Shown here: one piece after another, positions 1 to 6,332 of the stretch
How positions within the stretch are numbered: the first letter of the stretch is position 1
Layout of the letters: each line of letters opens with the position of its first letter
DNA from: DASZHC01 sp035938215
GTDB lineage: Bacteria; Verrucomicrobiota; Verrucomicrobiia; Chthoniobacterales; JAFAMB01
NCBI GenBank assembly: GCA_035938215.1
Contig: DASZHC010000026.1
Coordinates: 1 to 7,405, forward strand
Direction: 5' to 3'
Length of the DNA stretch: 7,405 nt
The notes under the pieces: model-generated
Database searches by the model: none
Seen by the model: only the letters and a program-made list of their open reading frames with translations
What the model was told of the DNA's origin: nothing
Position numbers and translations under genes: made by a program

Positions 1-713
1 ACGAGGCGTTGATTAGGATGCCCGACGAGGCATTCCCTTCGCAGATATTGCTCTCGGCTCTTCCATTCGAACCTGAATCGAAATAGATTCCAGCATTTGC
101 GTTGTTGCGGCACTGGTTGTTTTCCAATTGGGGTGACGTCCCGGAGCCGATCACGGATATTCCACTGTCCTTGTTGCGCTCGCACACATTGCTCTGGGCT
201 TTGCTATGCGCTTGGTTCTGGAAGACGATACCATCCAGTTCGTTGCTGCGGCATTGGTTGTTCGCGAGTTCCGGCGCAGCACCGGAGCCGCTCACCGCGA
301 TTCCACTCCAGTGGTTTTGTTCGCACGCGTTACGCTCGGCTCCTCCCTGCGCGTCATAAAATTCGATGCCGAAATGCTCATTGCCGCGGCATAGGTTGTT
401 CACAAGCTCCGGTGACGTCCCGGAGTCGTTCACGAGTATTCCATCTTCCTTGTTCTGCTCGCAGACATTGCTCTCCGCTTTGCCCTGCGCCTCCTGCTTG
501 AATAAGATCCCAGTTCCCTCGTTACCGCGGCATTGGTTGTTCACAAGTTCGGGTGACGTTCCAGTACCACGAGCCATAATACCCGCGTATTGATTTTCCT
601 CGCAGACATTGTTCTCGGCTTTGCCGCGCGCGCCATGCTCAAAAGAAATACCGCCTTGCTTGTTCTGGCGGAACTGATTCCTTAACAGCGTTGGTGCGGA
701 CTTAGTTCCAAAT
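1..713 (-). repeat. Tandem in-gene repeats of 141/138 bp coding beta-helix double rungs
   Basis: Equivalent points of the repeat (the complement of the codons for GTSPEL) lie at 693, 552, 411, 273 and 132, with spacings of 141, 141, 138 and 141 bases. Each unit encodes 46-47 residues, or two beta-helix rungs. One rung carries NNxCRxN and the other NVCExN. The unit starting near 693 is the most diverged, with NQFRQN in place of the Cys version. The repeats are similar but not identical in DNA, so they are older protein-level duplications and not a recent array. At least one further partial unit continues past base 1. Confidence 0.85.
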
Positions 714-1384
714 ACAAGAATTCCTGCTCCGGCGTCGCTCTGTGCTCGGCAATTTTCGATCGCAATCGAGGAATCAAACAATTCGATCGCGTCGGCCATC
801 CAGATGTTTTCGTCGGTACGGTCATCGCTTCTTTCCTGCTCGAAGCCAATGTTTAAGACGGTACCGGTAGCGCAGCCCCGTATTTCCAGGGGTATATCGT
901 AGTGGTCCTGGCCTACGACACCGGTGGGCGGACTGGAAAAGCGAACTATCGTTGTGTCCCGGTTTTCACCCCGCAACTCAATTCCCTCCTTGAACTTCAA
1001 AGCCTCGTTGTACACGCCCACTTTGACCAAGACTGTGTCCCCGGCCTTCGCCGCGTCAATAGCTGCCTGGATAGTGGCATATTGATCAGGCACAACCCGC
1101 GTCTGCGGTCCAGTTGCCTGTTGGCGTTTCTGCTCCTTTTCTCGCGCTTGCGTTGCAAGCTCTTTTTGTTTCTCCTCCGAGGCTTGTCTCTCGGCTTCAA
1201 GGGCCTTTTGCTTTTCAGCCGGAATCGCTAAACCCCAGTAATATATTCCACAACCGATCACTCCGGCTGCCATGACTCCAATCATTACCGGCTTGAGCCG
1301 GGACGGGACGCGGTTTGGGCCCTCAGCGGCACCACCTTTCGCCCTTTCACTGATCCGGATAATGTAAGGGAACCTCTGGTTCAT
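1..1384 (-). CDS. Membrane-anchored right-handed parallel beta-helix repeat protein (C-terminus beyond the window)
   Basis: The minus strand is open from ATG 1384 to base 1, at least 461 codons. Residues 1-32 are polar and basic, 33-54 form one hydrophobic transmembrane segment (VMIGVMAAGVIG...), and 56-90 are rich in E, K, Q and A and should form a coiled-coil stalk. From about residue 97 the segment YATIQAAIDAAKAGDTVLV followed by GVYNE is the usual opening of pectate-lyase-like or NosD-like beta-helices. After that come rungs of 22-24 residues with motifs such as NNQCRGN, NVCEQN and GIxF/GIxV. The topology suggests an inner-membrane anchor with the helix outside the cytoplasm. No catalytic site is recognisable, so carbohydrate binding or a structural role is a guess. 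The frame stays open upstream to a TGA at 1486, and GTG 1402 or 1474 are alternative starts. ATG 1384 was chosen because it gives a normal short cytoplasmic tail, although no strong ribosome binding site precedes it. Confidence 0.88.
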   Translation of the reverse strand, partial: MNQRFPYIIRISERAKGGAAEGPNRVPSRLKPVMIGVMAAGVIGCGIYYWGLAIPAEKQKALEAERQASEEKQKELATQAREKEQKRQQATGPQTRVVPDQYATIQAAIDAAKAGDTVLVKVGVYNEALKFKEGIELRGENRDTTIVRFSSPPTGVVGQDHYDIPLEIRGCATGTVLNIGFEQERSDDRTDENIWMADAIELFDSSIAIENCRAQSDAGAGILVFGTKSAPTLLRNQFRQNKQGGISFEHGARGKAENNVCEENQYAGIMARGTGTSPELVNNQCRGNEGTGILFKQEAQGKAESNVCEQNKEDGILVNDSGTSPELVNNLCRGNEHFGIEFYDAQGGAERNACEQNHWSGIAVSGSGAAPELANNQCRSNELDGIVFQNQAHSKAQSNVCERNKDSGISVIGSGTSPQLENNQCRNNANAGIYFDSGSNGRAESNICEGNASSGILINAS

Positions 1385-1783
1385 AGATGTCGTTCGCAGC
1401 ACTTTGAACCACGAAAGCGCCGAGTTTACGAGGTTCTTTTTTGGGGAGCTTTTGAAACTCAGGACTCGGAGCACCTTTGTGCCTCACTCAAGGCCGCCAG
1501 CAGATGAACTGCAAATGCGTGACGTAGGCATGGTTGTGATCGGTTTGGAAATACGGCAGCGTCGATGGGCATTCTGACACGCCCACTCTATCGCGTAGCT
1601 CCCGATGTGTTTGCCGACTTGATCGCCCGGGAAGAGCCACCCATCGGGTCTGTTCACTCGCAAAAAATTGTACGCTTAGGCCAGGAATTTAGAGGAGAAC
1701 TTGCGTAAATCCGACTTCACAGGACTGTAGCTGGAAAATTTTGCAGTGCGATTCTTTGCCCATTTCCACGAAATGCTTGTGAC
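1385..1783. other. Intergenic region between divergent genes
   Basis: This 399-base stretch separates the minus-strand beta-helix gene from the plus-strand oxidoreductase, so promoters for both should lie here. I could not identify a convincing -35/-10 pair, operator or terminator. It contains one weak short plus-strand ORF (1565-1708), listed separately. No RNA gene was recognised. Confidence 0.6.
1565..1708 (+). CDS. Possible short ORF of 47 aa, unknown, or the end of a lost gene
   Basis: An ATG at 1565 opens 47 codons ending at TAA 1706-1708. The product begins MGILTRPLYRVAPDVF and has a plausible charged composition. The frame is open upstream only to a TGA at 1520. No clear ribosome binding site precedes the ATG and I recognise no family. 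It could be chance, or the C-terminal remnant of a deleted gene. It lies in the same frame as the oxidoreductase but is separated from it by its own stop. Confidence 0.15.
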   Translation: MGILTRPLYRVAPDVFADLIAREEPPIGSVHSQKIVRLGQEFRGELA

Positions 1784-2860
1784 GTGAATGGACCCATTAC
1801 ATTTGGTATTGTCGGGGGAGCTTGGCGCGCCGAGTTCTTTTTTAGAATTGCCCAGGCTTTGCCCGAGACCTTTCAAATTGTCGGATGCGTCGCGCGCACG
1901 CAGGCTACGCGCTCACGCATAGAAGGATCGTGGGGTATCCGAACGTTTGGAGCCATTGGTGAGTTAGCGGAATTGAGGCCTGCTTTTGTCGTCACGTCGG
2001 TGCCATGGGCTGCCTCGGCGCCGATCATTCTGGAACTTGCGGCATATGACATAGCCGTTCTTGCCGAGACCCCTCCCGCCCAGGATCCTGATGCTATGGT
2101 GCATCTGTGGAAGGCATTGCCCCCGAATGCACGCATCCAGGTGGCCGAGCAGTACCAGTTTCAACCGCTTCACGCCGCCCGGCTCGCTCTGACGAGGTCC
2201 GGATTGCTCGGCGAAATTCATGAGGTGCAGATCTCGGTCGCTCACGGCTACCATGGTGTATCGCTTATTCGCAGATTTTTAGGCATTGGTTTTGAGAATG
2301 CGACGATTCGGGCGGTGGGGTTCAAATCTCCAATTGTTGCAGGTCCGACCCGCGCAGGAGCGCCGGCCGAAGAGCAAAAAATCCTAACAACCCAGATCAT
2401 TGCGAGCCTTGAATTCGAAGGCAAGTTCGCCGTCTTCGATTTTGTGGAAGATCAGTACTTTTCCTGGATCCGGGCTCACCGGGTGCTGGTTCGCGGTGAC
2501 AGCGGCGAAATTAACAATCTGGATGTTCGGCATTTGACAGATTTCAAGACGCCGATGGAAATGCAGCTCAAGAGAATAGATGCTGGTCAGACCGGCAACC
2601 TGGAAGGGTATCATCACAAAGGTTACGTTGGTGGCGGAGCCTGGTGGTACCGGAATCCGTTCGCCCCGGCGCGATTGTCTGATGATGAAATCGCGATAGC
2701 GACTTGTCTGGCGTCAATGACTCGGTACCTGGAGACAGGGGAGCCTTTTTACGGTCTTGCCGAAGGATGTCAGGATCATTACCTGAGCATTCTGATTGAT
2801 AGAGCCGTTGCCACCGGCCGTCCGGTCGAGAGTTCTACACAGGTTTGGTTCGGTCAGTAA
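1784..2860 (+). CDS. Gfo/Idh/MocA family NAD(P)-dependent oxidoreductase
   Basis: The 358-residue protein has the length and two-domain plan of the Gfo/Idh/MocA family, cytoplasmic enzymes that oxidise or reduce sugars and inositols with NAD(P). The N-terminal Rossmann fold starts FGIVGGAWRAEFF (residues 7-19), a variant of the glycine-rich dinucleotide loop. Residues 95-99 read ETPPA where the family usually has the EKP motif, so the lysine is a threonine. AEQYQFQPLH (121-130) and HGYHGVSLIRRF (154-165) lie in the usual catalytic and substrate region, followed by the C-terminal beta-sheet domain with GGGAWW near 283-288. The start is GTG at 1784; the ATG at 1788 is out of frame. No good ribosome binding site is visible. 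It precedes remnants of a sugar importer and a GH4 enzyme, which suggests that it processed the imported sugar. The substrate cannot be read from the sequence. It is the only intact member of the cluster. Confidence 0.9.
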   Translation: MNGPITFGIVGGAWRAEFFFRIAQALPETFQIVGCVARTQATRSRIEGSWGIRTFGAIGELAELRPAFVVTSVPWAASAPIILELAAYDIAVLAETPPAQDPDAMVHLWKALPPNARIQVAEQYQFQPLHAARLALTRSGLLGEIHEVQISVAHGYHGVSLIRRFLGIGFENATIRAVGFKSPIVAGPTRAGAPAEEQKILTTQIIASLEFEGKFAVFDFVEDQYFSWIRAHRVLVRGDSGEINNLDVRHLTDFKTPMEMQLKRIDAGQTGNLEGYHHKGYVGGGAWWYRNPFAPARLSDDEIAIATCLASMTRYLETGEPFYGLAEGCQDHYLSILIDRAVATGRPVESSTQVWFGQ

Positions 2861-3112
2861 AGCGTACCGCGCGGTGGACAGCCACCGACGGCCGGTTTGG
2901 AAGCGGAAGCGGGACCTGCTGGAAACAGAAGCGAAAAATACGGCGAGCGGGAAAACGAGATTTCAGCTAATTAAATCTTGAAGAGGCGCTAATACGTGTT
3001 ACTAAGGAAATTTGATAATACGAATTACCTCTGGCCTGTGCCGAAATGGACCGGCCTGTTTCCGGCGTCGGTGCGCGTTATTGTTTGCCTCCAATATTGC
3101 CCCGAAAAAACT
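2861..3112 (+). other. Gap between the oxidoreductase and the first permease remnant
   Basis: These 252 bases hold no gene that I recognise. Just after the oxidoreductase stop lies a perfect 10-base palindrome (ACCGCGCGGT, 2866-2875), overlapping a 6-bp hairpin with a 4-base loop (CGGTGG at 2872-2877, CCACCG at 2882-2887). No T-run follows, so it is not a standard terminator; it may stabilise or attenuate the transcript. A GTG at 2996, about 9 bases after an AAGAGG, opens a frame that runs into the permease, but its first 39 residues do not look like a permease N-terminus. Confidence 0.4.
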
Positions 3113-4065
3113 ATGTCTGACCGCAAATCGGTTCCGGCTTTGCACTCGTCTGCTTTCGAACGGCGTAAGCCGGTTGGCCAATCCGTTTTTGGGAAGCTCT
3201 TTTTCAAAGAGTCCTTCTGCGCCTGGATCTTCATTGCTCCCGCGTTGCTCGGTTTCACTGTTTTCTACCTGTTTCCGTGTATTCGCGCTCTCTATATAAG
3301 CCTGACTGATTGGAACCTTCTGCGCGCCGCGAAATTCATCGGTCCGGCGAACTATTCCCGGCTCTGGAACGATCCAAATTTCTGGAATGCAATGAGAGTC
3401 ACGGTCTCTATGTGATTTACAATATCCCGACACAGACTGCTATCGGGCTGTTGTTGGCCGTGCTCCTATCTCAACTGAGACGGTCGGTGGCCATTCGATC
3501 GATCATTCTCGCGCCCTATCTAATCGCTAACGTTATTGCGGCGATCATTTGGTTTTGGATGCTCGATCCACTGCTTGGATTTGGAAATGTGGTGCTGCAG
3601 GCCGTTGGGGCCGGGAGAATAGCATTTTTCAGCGATCAACATCTCGCGCTGCCCACCATCGCGGCTGTCAATATCTGGCGACATATGGGTTTGGTGGCGA
3701 TTTTGTTCTATACCGGCATTCAGACTATCCCTCAAGATATCTATGAAGCTGCGCGCATTGAGGGAGCGGGGCCATGGAAGAATTTCTCTAGAATCACGCT
3801 GCCGCTTCTCCGCCCGACGCTCGTTTTCGTTTTGATAACAAGTATTATCGGATCGTTTCAGGTCTTTGATTCGATTGCTGTAACCACCCTGGGGGGGCCG
3901 GTCAATTCAACGCGTACGATCGTCTGGTATATCTACGAATCAGCCTTCCAGAACTTCAGGATGGGCTACGCATCGGCGATGTCCTGCGCACTGTTTGTCT
4001 GTCTTGCAGTCGCAACGCTTATGCAGATGAGAATTCTAAGTTCGGGCAAATCGGAATTGGGATGA
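3113..4065 (+). pseudogene. MalF-like CUT1 sugar ABC transporter permease, one frameshift
   Basis: The reading begins MSDRKSVPALHSS at ATG 3113 and runs to VTV near 3405. It then has to move back one frame to continue at CTC 3406 with LYVIYNIPTQTAIGLLL, ending at TGA 4065. The unshifted frame stops at 3413-3415. A single lost base repairs it, for example one C of GTCCTC. The repaired product is about 317 residues, normal for MalF/UgpA-type permeases. The first membrane segment is near residues 36-58, and several more follow. The EAA loop that docks the ATPase is clear at about 3745-3798 (EAARIEGAGPWKNFSRITLP). In life it would form the membrane channel with the next protein. It ends in an ATGA overlap with the next gene (4062-4065), showing former translational coupling. 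A start at GTG 2996 is possible but less likely. Confidence 0.82.
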
Positions 4066-4891
4066 AAGCGACCGCCGAATCTTTTCGAGTGCATCCGAGT
4101 CCCGGCCGCTGGATCGGGTATGCGATCCTCGGGGCTTTCGCAATCGTTTCGCTTGGTCCGATCTGGATCGCAGTTAAAACGGCGCTGAGCGATAGTCGAA
4201 CGCTTTTTAGCGGTGCCGGTTCATTCCTGCCGACCGATCTGACACTGTTCAACATTCAGCGGGTACTCGGACTCGCTTGCGAATAGCGCAATCTTTACGA
4301 TCCTGGCGGTCGTTCCACAAATTGCATCCAGTGCGACGGCCGCCTATGCCTTTGCGCGTCTCAGGTTCGCAGGTCGCGGGCTGATTTTCTTTCTTTTTCT
4401 CTGTGCAACAATGATCCCCGGCGTTGTCCTTTTCATTCCGAATTTTATTCTCATCAAAGATCTCGGTTGGCTGAACACCTTTCAGGGAATGGCCGCGCCG
4501 TACGCACTGATGACGCCGTTTGCGGTTTTCTTTTTGCGTCAAATGTTTCTCTCAACTCCAAGGGAATGGAGGAATCGGCGCTGATCGACGGGGCGTCTTA
4601 CTTCGCAATTTTTTCAGGATCGTGCTGCCGGTGCATCGGTCTGCGCTTGCCACCTTAACGATCCTGACGGCGCTTTCGGCATGGAACGAGTTTTTCTGGC
4701 CATTTCTGGTTGGCCGCTCGGAATCGGTACGTGTCATGGCGGTCGCCATCAATGCCTTCCGCCAGCAGCAAGCGGGTGGGACACCTGATTGGAGCGGCCT
4801 TATGGCGTGCACCGTTTTAGGAATTGTGCCAATTGCCGTCCTTGTCGTGTTTTTCGGCCGGAGAGTTGTTGAGTCATTTCAATACACCGGT
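4062..4891 (+). pseudogene. MalG-like CUT1 sugar ABC transporter permease, three frameshifts, joined to an SBP remnant
   Basis: It starts at ATG 4062, overlapping the stop of the first permease. The first frame gives MKATAESFRVHPSPG up to IQRVLG, then reaches TAG at 4284. A net +1 shift near 4263-4270 restores DSLANSAIFTILAVVPQ and the middle membrane segments. A lost A near 4564-4566 shifts into MEESALIDGAS, the EAA loop. A lost T in the T-run 4609-4614 shifts into FRIVLPVHRSALATL and the last segments, through RRVVESFQYTG at 4891. With repairs it is about 277 residues, the usual size for MalG/LacG. Each frame change joins two stretches that match the family without a gap, so the gene was once intact and cannot now make a full permease. 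Instead of a stop after the final YTG, the frame runs directly into substrate-binding protein sequence. Confidence 0.83.
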
Positions 4892-5557
4892 CCTAAATGG
4901 GATCAAAACCAGCCTCCGGCGTATCGGGCGTGTGCCGATGCGTTCGAGAAGCAGAACCCGGACATCAGGATAAAGATAACGCAAACGGGCTGGTTTGATT
5001 ACTGGAATGCCTTAAGCGCTGCGTTTGTATTGGGTACCGCTCCGGACGTCATCACCGACCATCTGGCACGATACCCGGAGTTTGTTCAGAATAACTTGCT
5101 AGTGGATCTTGGCCCATTGATCACACGCGACAAAGTGGCGACTGATATCTATTTCGGAGGACTTGTCAAAGTGTGGGGTAAAGAGGGCAAGCAGTACGGT
5201 TTGCCGAAGGATTGGGACACCATTGCAATCGTCTATAACAAGGAGATGCTGCAAAAGGCCGGAATAGATCCAAAGTCGCTTTCGGATCTGGATTGGAACC
5301 CTAAGGACGGCGGATCTTTCGGTCGTTTGATAGCTCAGCTCTCTGTTGATGCGAGCGGAAAGCAGGGCTCGATGCCGGTTTCGATCCTAAAAATGTCAAA
5401 CAATATGGGATGTTGATAGGTGGTCATCCGGACGGCTTCGGTCAGGTTGAGTGGAGTCACCTTGCTGTTTCGAATGGCTTCAAGTTTTTACGATAGGCCG
5501 TGAGCAAAGCATTTTTATTATGATGATCCAAACGAAGAGGTCAACGCGCTCTTTGAA
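4892..5557 (+). pseudogene. Sugar-binding protein (CUT1 type) remnant, no signal peptide, N- and C-terminally truncated
   Basis: From PKWDQNQPPAYRACADAF onward the sequence reads as a family 1 extracellular solute-binding protein: AFEKQNPDIRIKI, GTAPDVITDHLARYP, LVDLGPLI, GLPKDWDTIAIVYNKEML. Such proteins are exported and bind the sugar for the permeases. Here the signal peptide, cleavage region and first strand are missing, because the sequence is joined directly to the second permease. A one-base loss near 5375-5377 moves the frame to GFDPKNVKQYGMLIGGHPDGF. More indels follow in short runs: an extra T at 5485-5489, a lost G near 5502 and an extra T at 5512-5516. Correcting them gives FYDRPWSKAFYYDDPNEEV and NALFE, ending at 5557. 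About 220 of the usual 400 or more residues remain; the C-terminal half is absent. It cannot be functional. Confidence 0.83.
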
Positions 5558-5633
5558 TAGTCAGCGGCGCTGCTCTCAACGCGACATTGAGATCCTTACA
5601 TTTCGTTCATCTGAGGCGGGGCCTCGCTAATAT
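5558..5633 (+). other. Short gap containing the SBP 3'-end deletion point
   Basis: This 76-base stretch lies between the last recognisable SBP residue (E before TAG 5558-5560) and the ATG of the GH4 remnant. It carries no recognisable SBP or GH4 coding sequence. The missing SBP C-terminal half (about 600 bases, judged from family length) was probably lost here. A GAGGCGGGG about 12 bases before ATG 5634 could be part of the old GH4 translation signal. Confidence 0.4.
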
Positions 5634-5828
5634 ATGTCACAAAAGAATCCAAAACGGAAAATCACGTTCATTGGAGCGTGGAGCACAGTTTTTTGCAAAA
5701 AATCTGGTCGGCGACATTTTGTCATTCCCCGAGTTGGCCGATTCATCGATCTGCCTTTATGACATCGACCGGGAGCGATTTTGAATTGACTGCAGATGCG
5801 CTCCGGACTGCAGATGCGCTCCGTTGCA
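5634..5828 (+). pseudogene. Glycoside hydrolase family 4 (alpha-glucosidase/galactosidase-like) N-terminal remnant
   Basis: The ATG at 5634 gives MSQKNPKRKITFIGA, then WSTVF. After a one-base shift the sequence reads FAKNLVGDILSFPELADSS, then ICLYDIDRERF, then ELTADALR after another shift. This is the N-terminal NAD-binding strand-helix-strand of GH4 enzymes, which use NAD+ and a divalent metal to cleave glycosides. The nucleotide-binding loop expected as GAGSTVF has W for the second G (base 5679). Extra T bases in the runs 5689-5694 and 5779-5782 cause the shifts. About 60 residues of a usual 430-450 remain. The 3' limit is uncertain: a possible YIIQ near 5872-5883 might be a further GH4 trace, but this overlaps the opposing UPF0149 gene. 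With the SBP and permeases it marks a former glycoside uptake and hydrolysis operon. The exact sugar is not determinable. Confidence 0.8.
5789..5824 (+). repeat. 18-base tandem duplication inside the GH4 remnant
   Basis: ACTGCAGATGCGCTCCGG at 5789-5806 is repeated at 5807-5824 with only the last base changed (17 of 18 identical). It doubles the residues TADALR in the GH4 frame. The near identity suggests a recent slippage duplication in sequence free of selection. It lies just before recognisable GH4 sequence ends. Confidence 0.9.
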
Positions 5829-5850
5829 GCCGCAATCTAACGCAGTGTGG

Positions 5851-6297
5851 TCATCGCCGATCGGGTCCTGCTATATCATCCAGGGCTGCTTCAAAGCGCC
5901 AATAACTCCAGATGAGTGGGACCAAATCAGAGACCAGCCTGTAAGCAGTCCATCCAAACTCCTTGGCGCCGGCGACGCCAAATTTCAGCTGGATCTCGGG
6001 ATTAGCTGTTGCGATGATTGTCGAAATCGCTTTCTTGCGCCGTGCGTCCTTGAACCACTTTCGCCACATGGACGGGTTGTGTTCCATGCCGAGCTCAAAT
6101 CCGCGGCACCAGGACCCCATATCTGAGACAAGATCTGTGACCATGATGTTCTGCTGTTGCAGGCGCGGGGCAAATGCTTCCGCCTTGAAGTCATCAAGGA
6201 CGTCGTTATAAAAGCGCTCCAACAAATCTGTAATTCGTCCGGCGTGCGCCGTATGACGAACTGCCAATTTGCGAGCCACTTTCGTGGTAATGGGCAA
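5851..6297 (-). CDS. Probable UPF0149 (YecA-like) family protein
   Basis: The frame ends at TGA 5853-5851 and gives about 148 residues from TTG 6297. The central section, with APRLQQQNIMVTDLVSDMG then SWCRGFELGMEHNPSMW and a DARRKKAIS helix, resembles the WCxGFxxGV...W core of UPF0149 proteins, a family with no settled function. I judge this from pattern only; other helical families are possible. TTG 6297 was chosen because a strong Shine-Dalgarno (GGGAGG, complement of 6303-6308) lies 5 bases before it. GTG 6315 in the same frame would add six residues but has no such signal. The gene lies 17-35 bases after the UPF0158 gene and is probably co-transcribed with it. The last 10-15 residues (about 5851-5895) may be antisense to residual GH4 sequence, so the C-terminus may be altered by the nearby rearrangement. 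The frame itself is intact. Confidence 0.55.
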   Translation of the reverse strand: MPITTKVARKLAVRHTAHAGRITDLLERFYNDVLDDFKAEAFAPRLQQQNIMVTDLVSDMGSWCRGFELGMEHNPSMWRKWFKDARRKKAISTIIATANPEIQLKFGVAGAKEFGWTAYRLVSDLVPLIWSYWRFEAALDDIAGPDRR

Positions 6298-6332
6298 GAG
6301 ATCCTCCCTTGACACCGGACGTGGACCTGCGG

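Noticed and set aside
97..593. Several overlapping plus-strand ORFs rich in Arg, Ser, Cys and His
   Set aside because: They are opposite-strand shadows of the repeated beta-helix gene; the minus frame is open throughout and matches a known fold.
1..713. Regular repeat spacing suggesting a CRISPR or satellite array
   Set aside because: The period is 141/138 bases, always a multiple of three, and the units differ in synonymous and non-synonymous ways inside one reading frame.
2872..2887. Rho-independent terminator after the oxidoreductase
   Set aside because: The stem is only 6 bp and no T-run follows it.
2996..3112. GTG 2996 as the permease start, with an AAGAGG about 9 bases upstream
   Set aside because: The added 39 residues have no permease character, and ATG 3113 gives the usual short N-terminal tail before the first membrane segment.
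4609..4614. Programmed frameshift at the T-run in the MalG-like permease
   Set aside because: Other frame breaks in the same gene and its neighbours lie at different short runs and in both directions, and no slippery heptamer with a stimulating structure is seen.
4520..5416. A 298-codon ORF that could be annotated as one transporter fusion protein
   Set aside because: Its first 30 or so codons are out of the permease frame and its end runs out of the SBP frame, so it is a chance open frame across a permease C-terminus and a truncated SBP, not a gene.
5587..5784. ORF starting MRSLHFVHLRRG as a separate small gene
   Set aside because: Its first half is non-native and its second half (AKNLVGDILSFPELADSS) is the GH4 N-terminus in a shifted frame.
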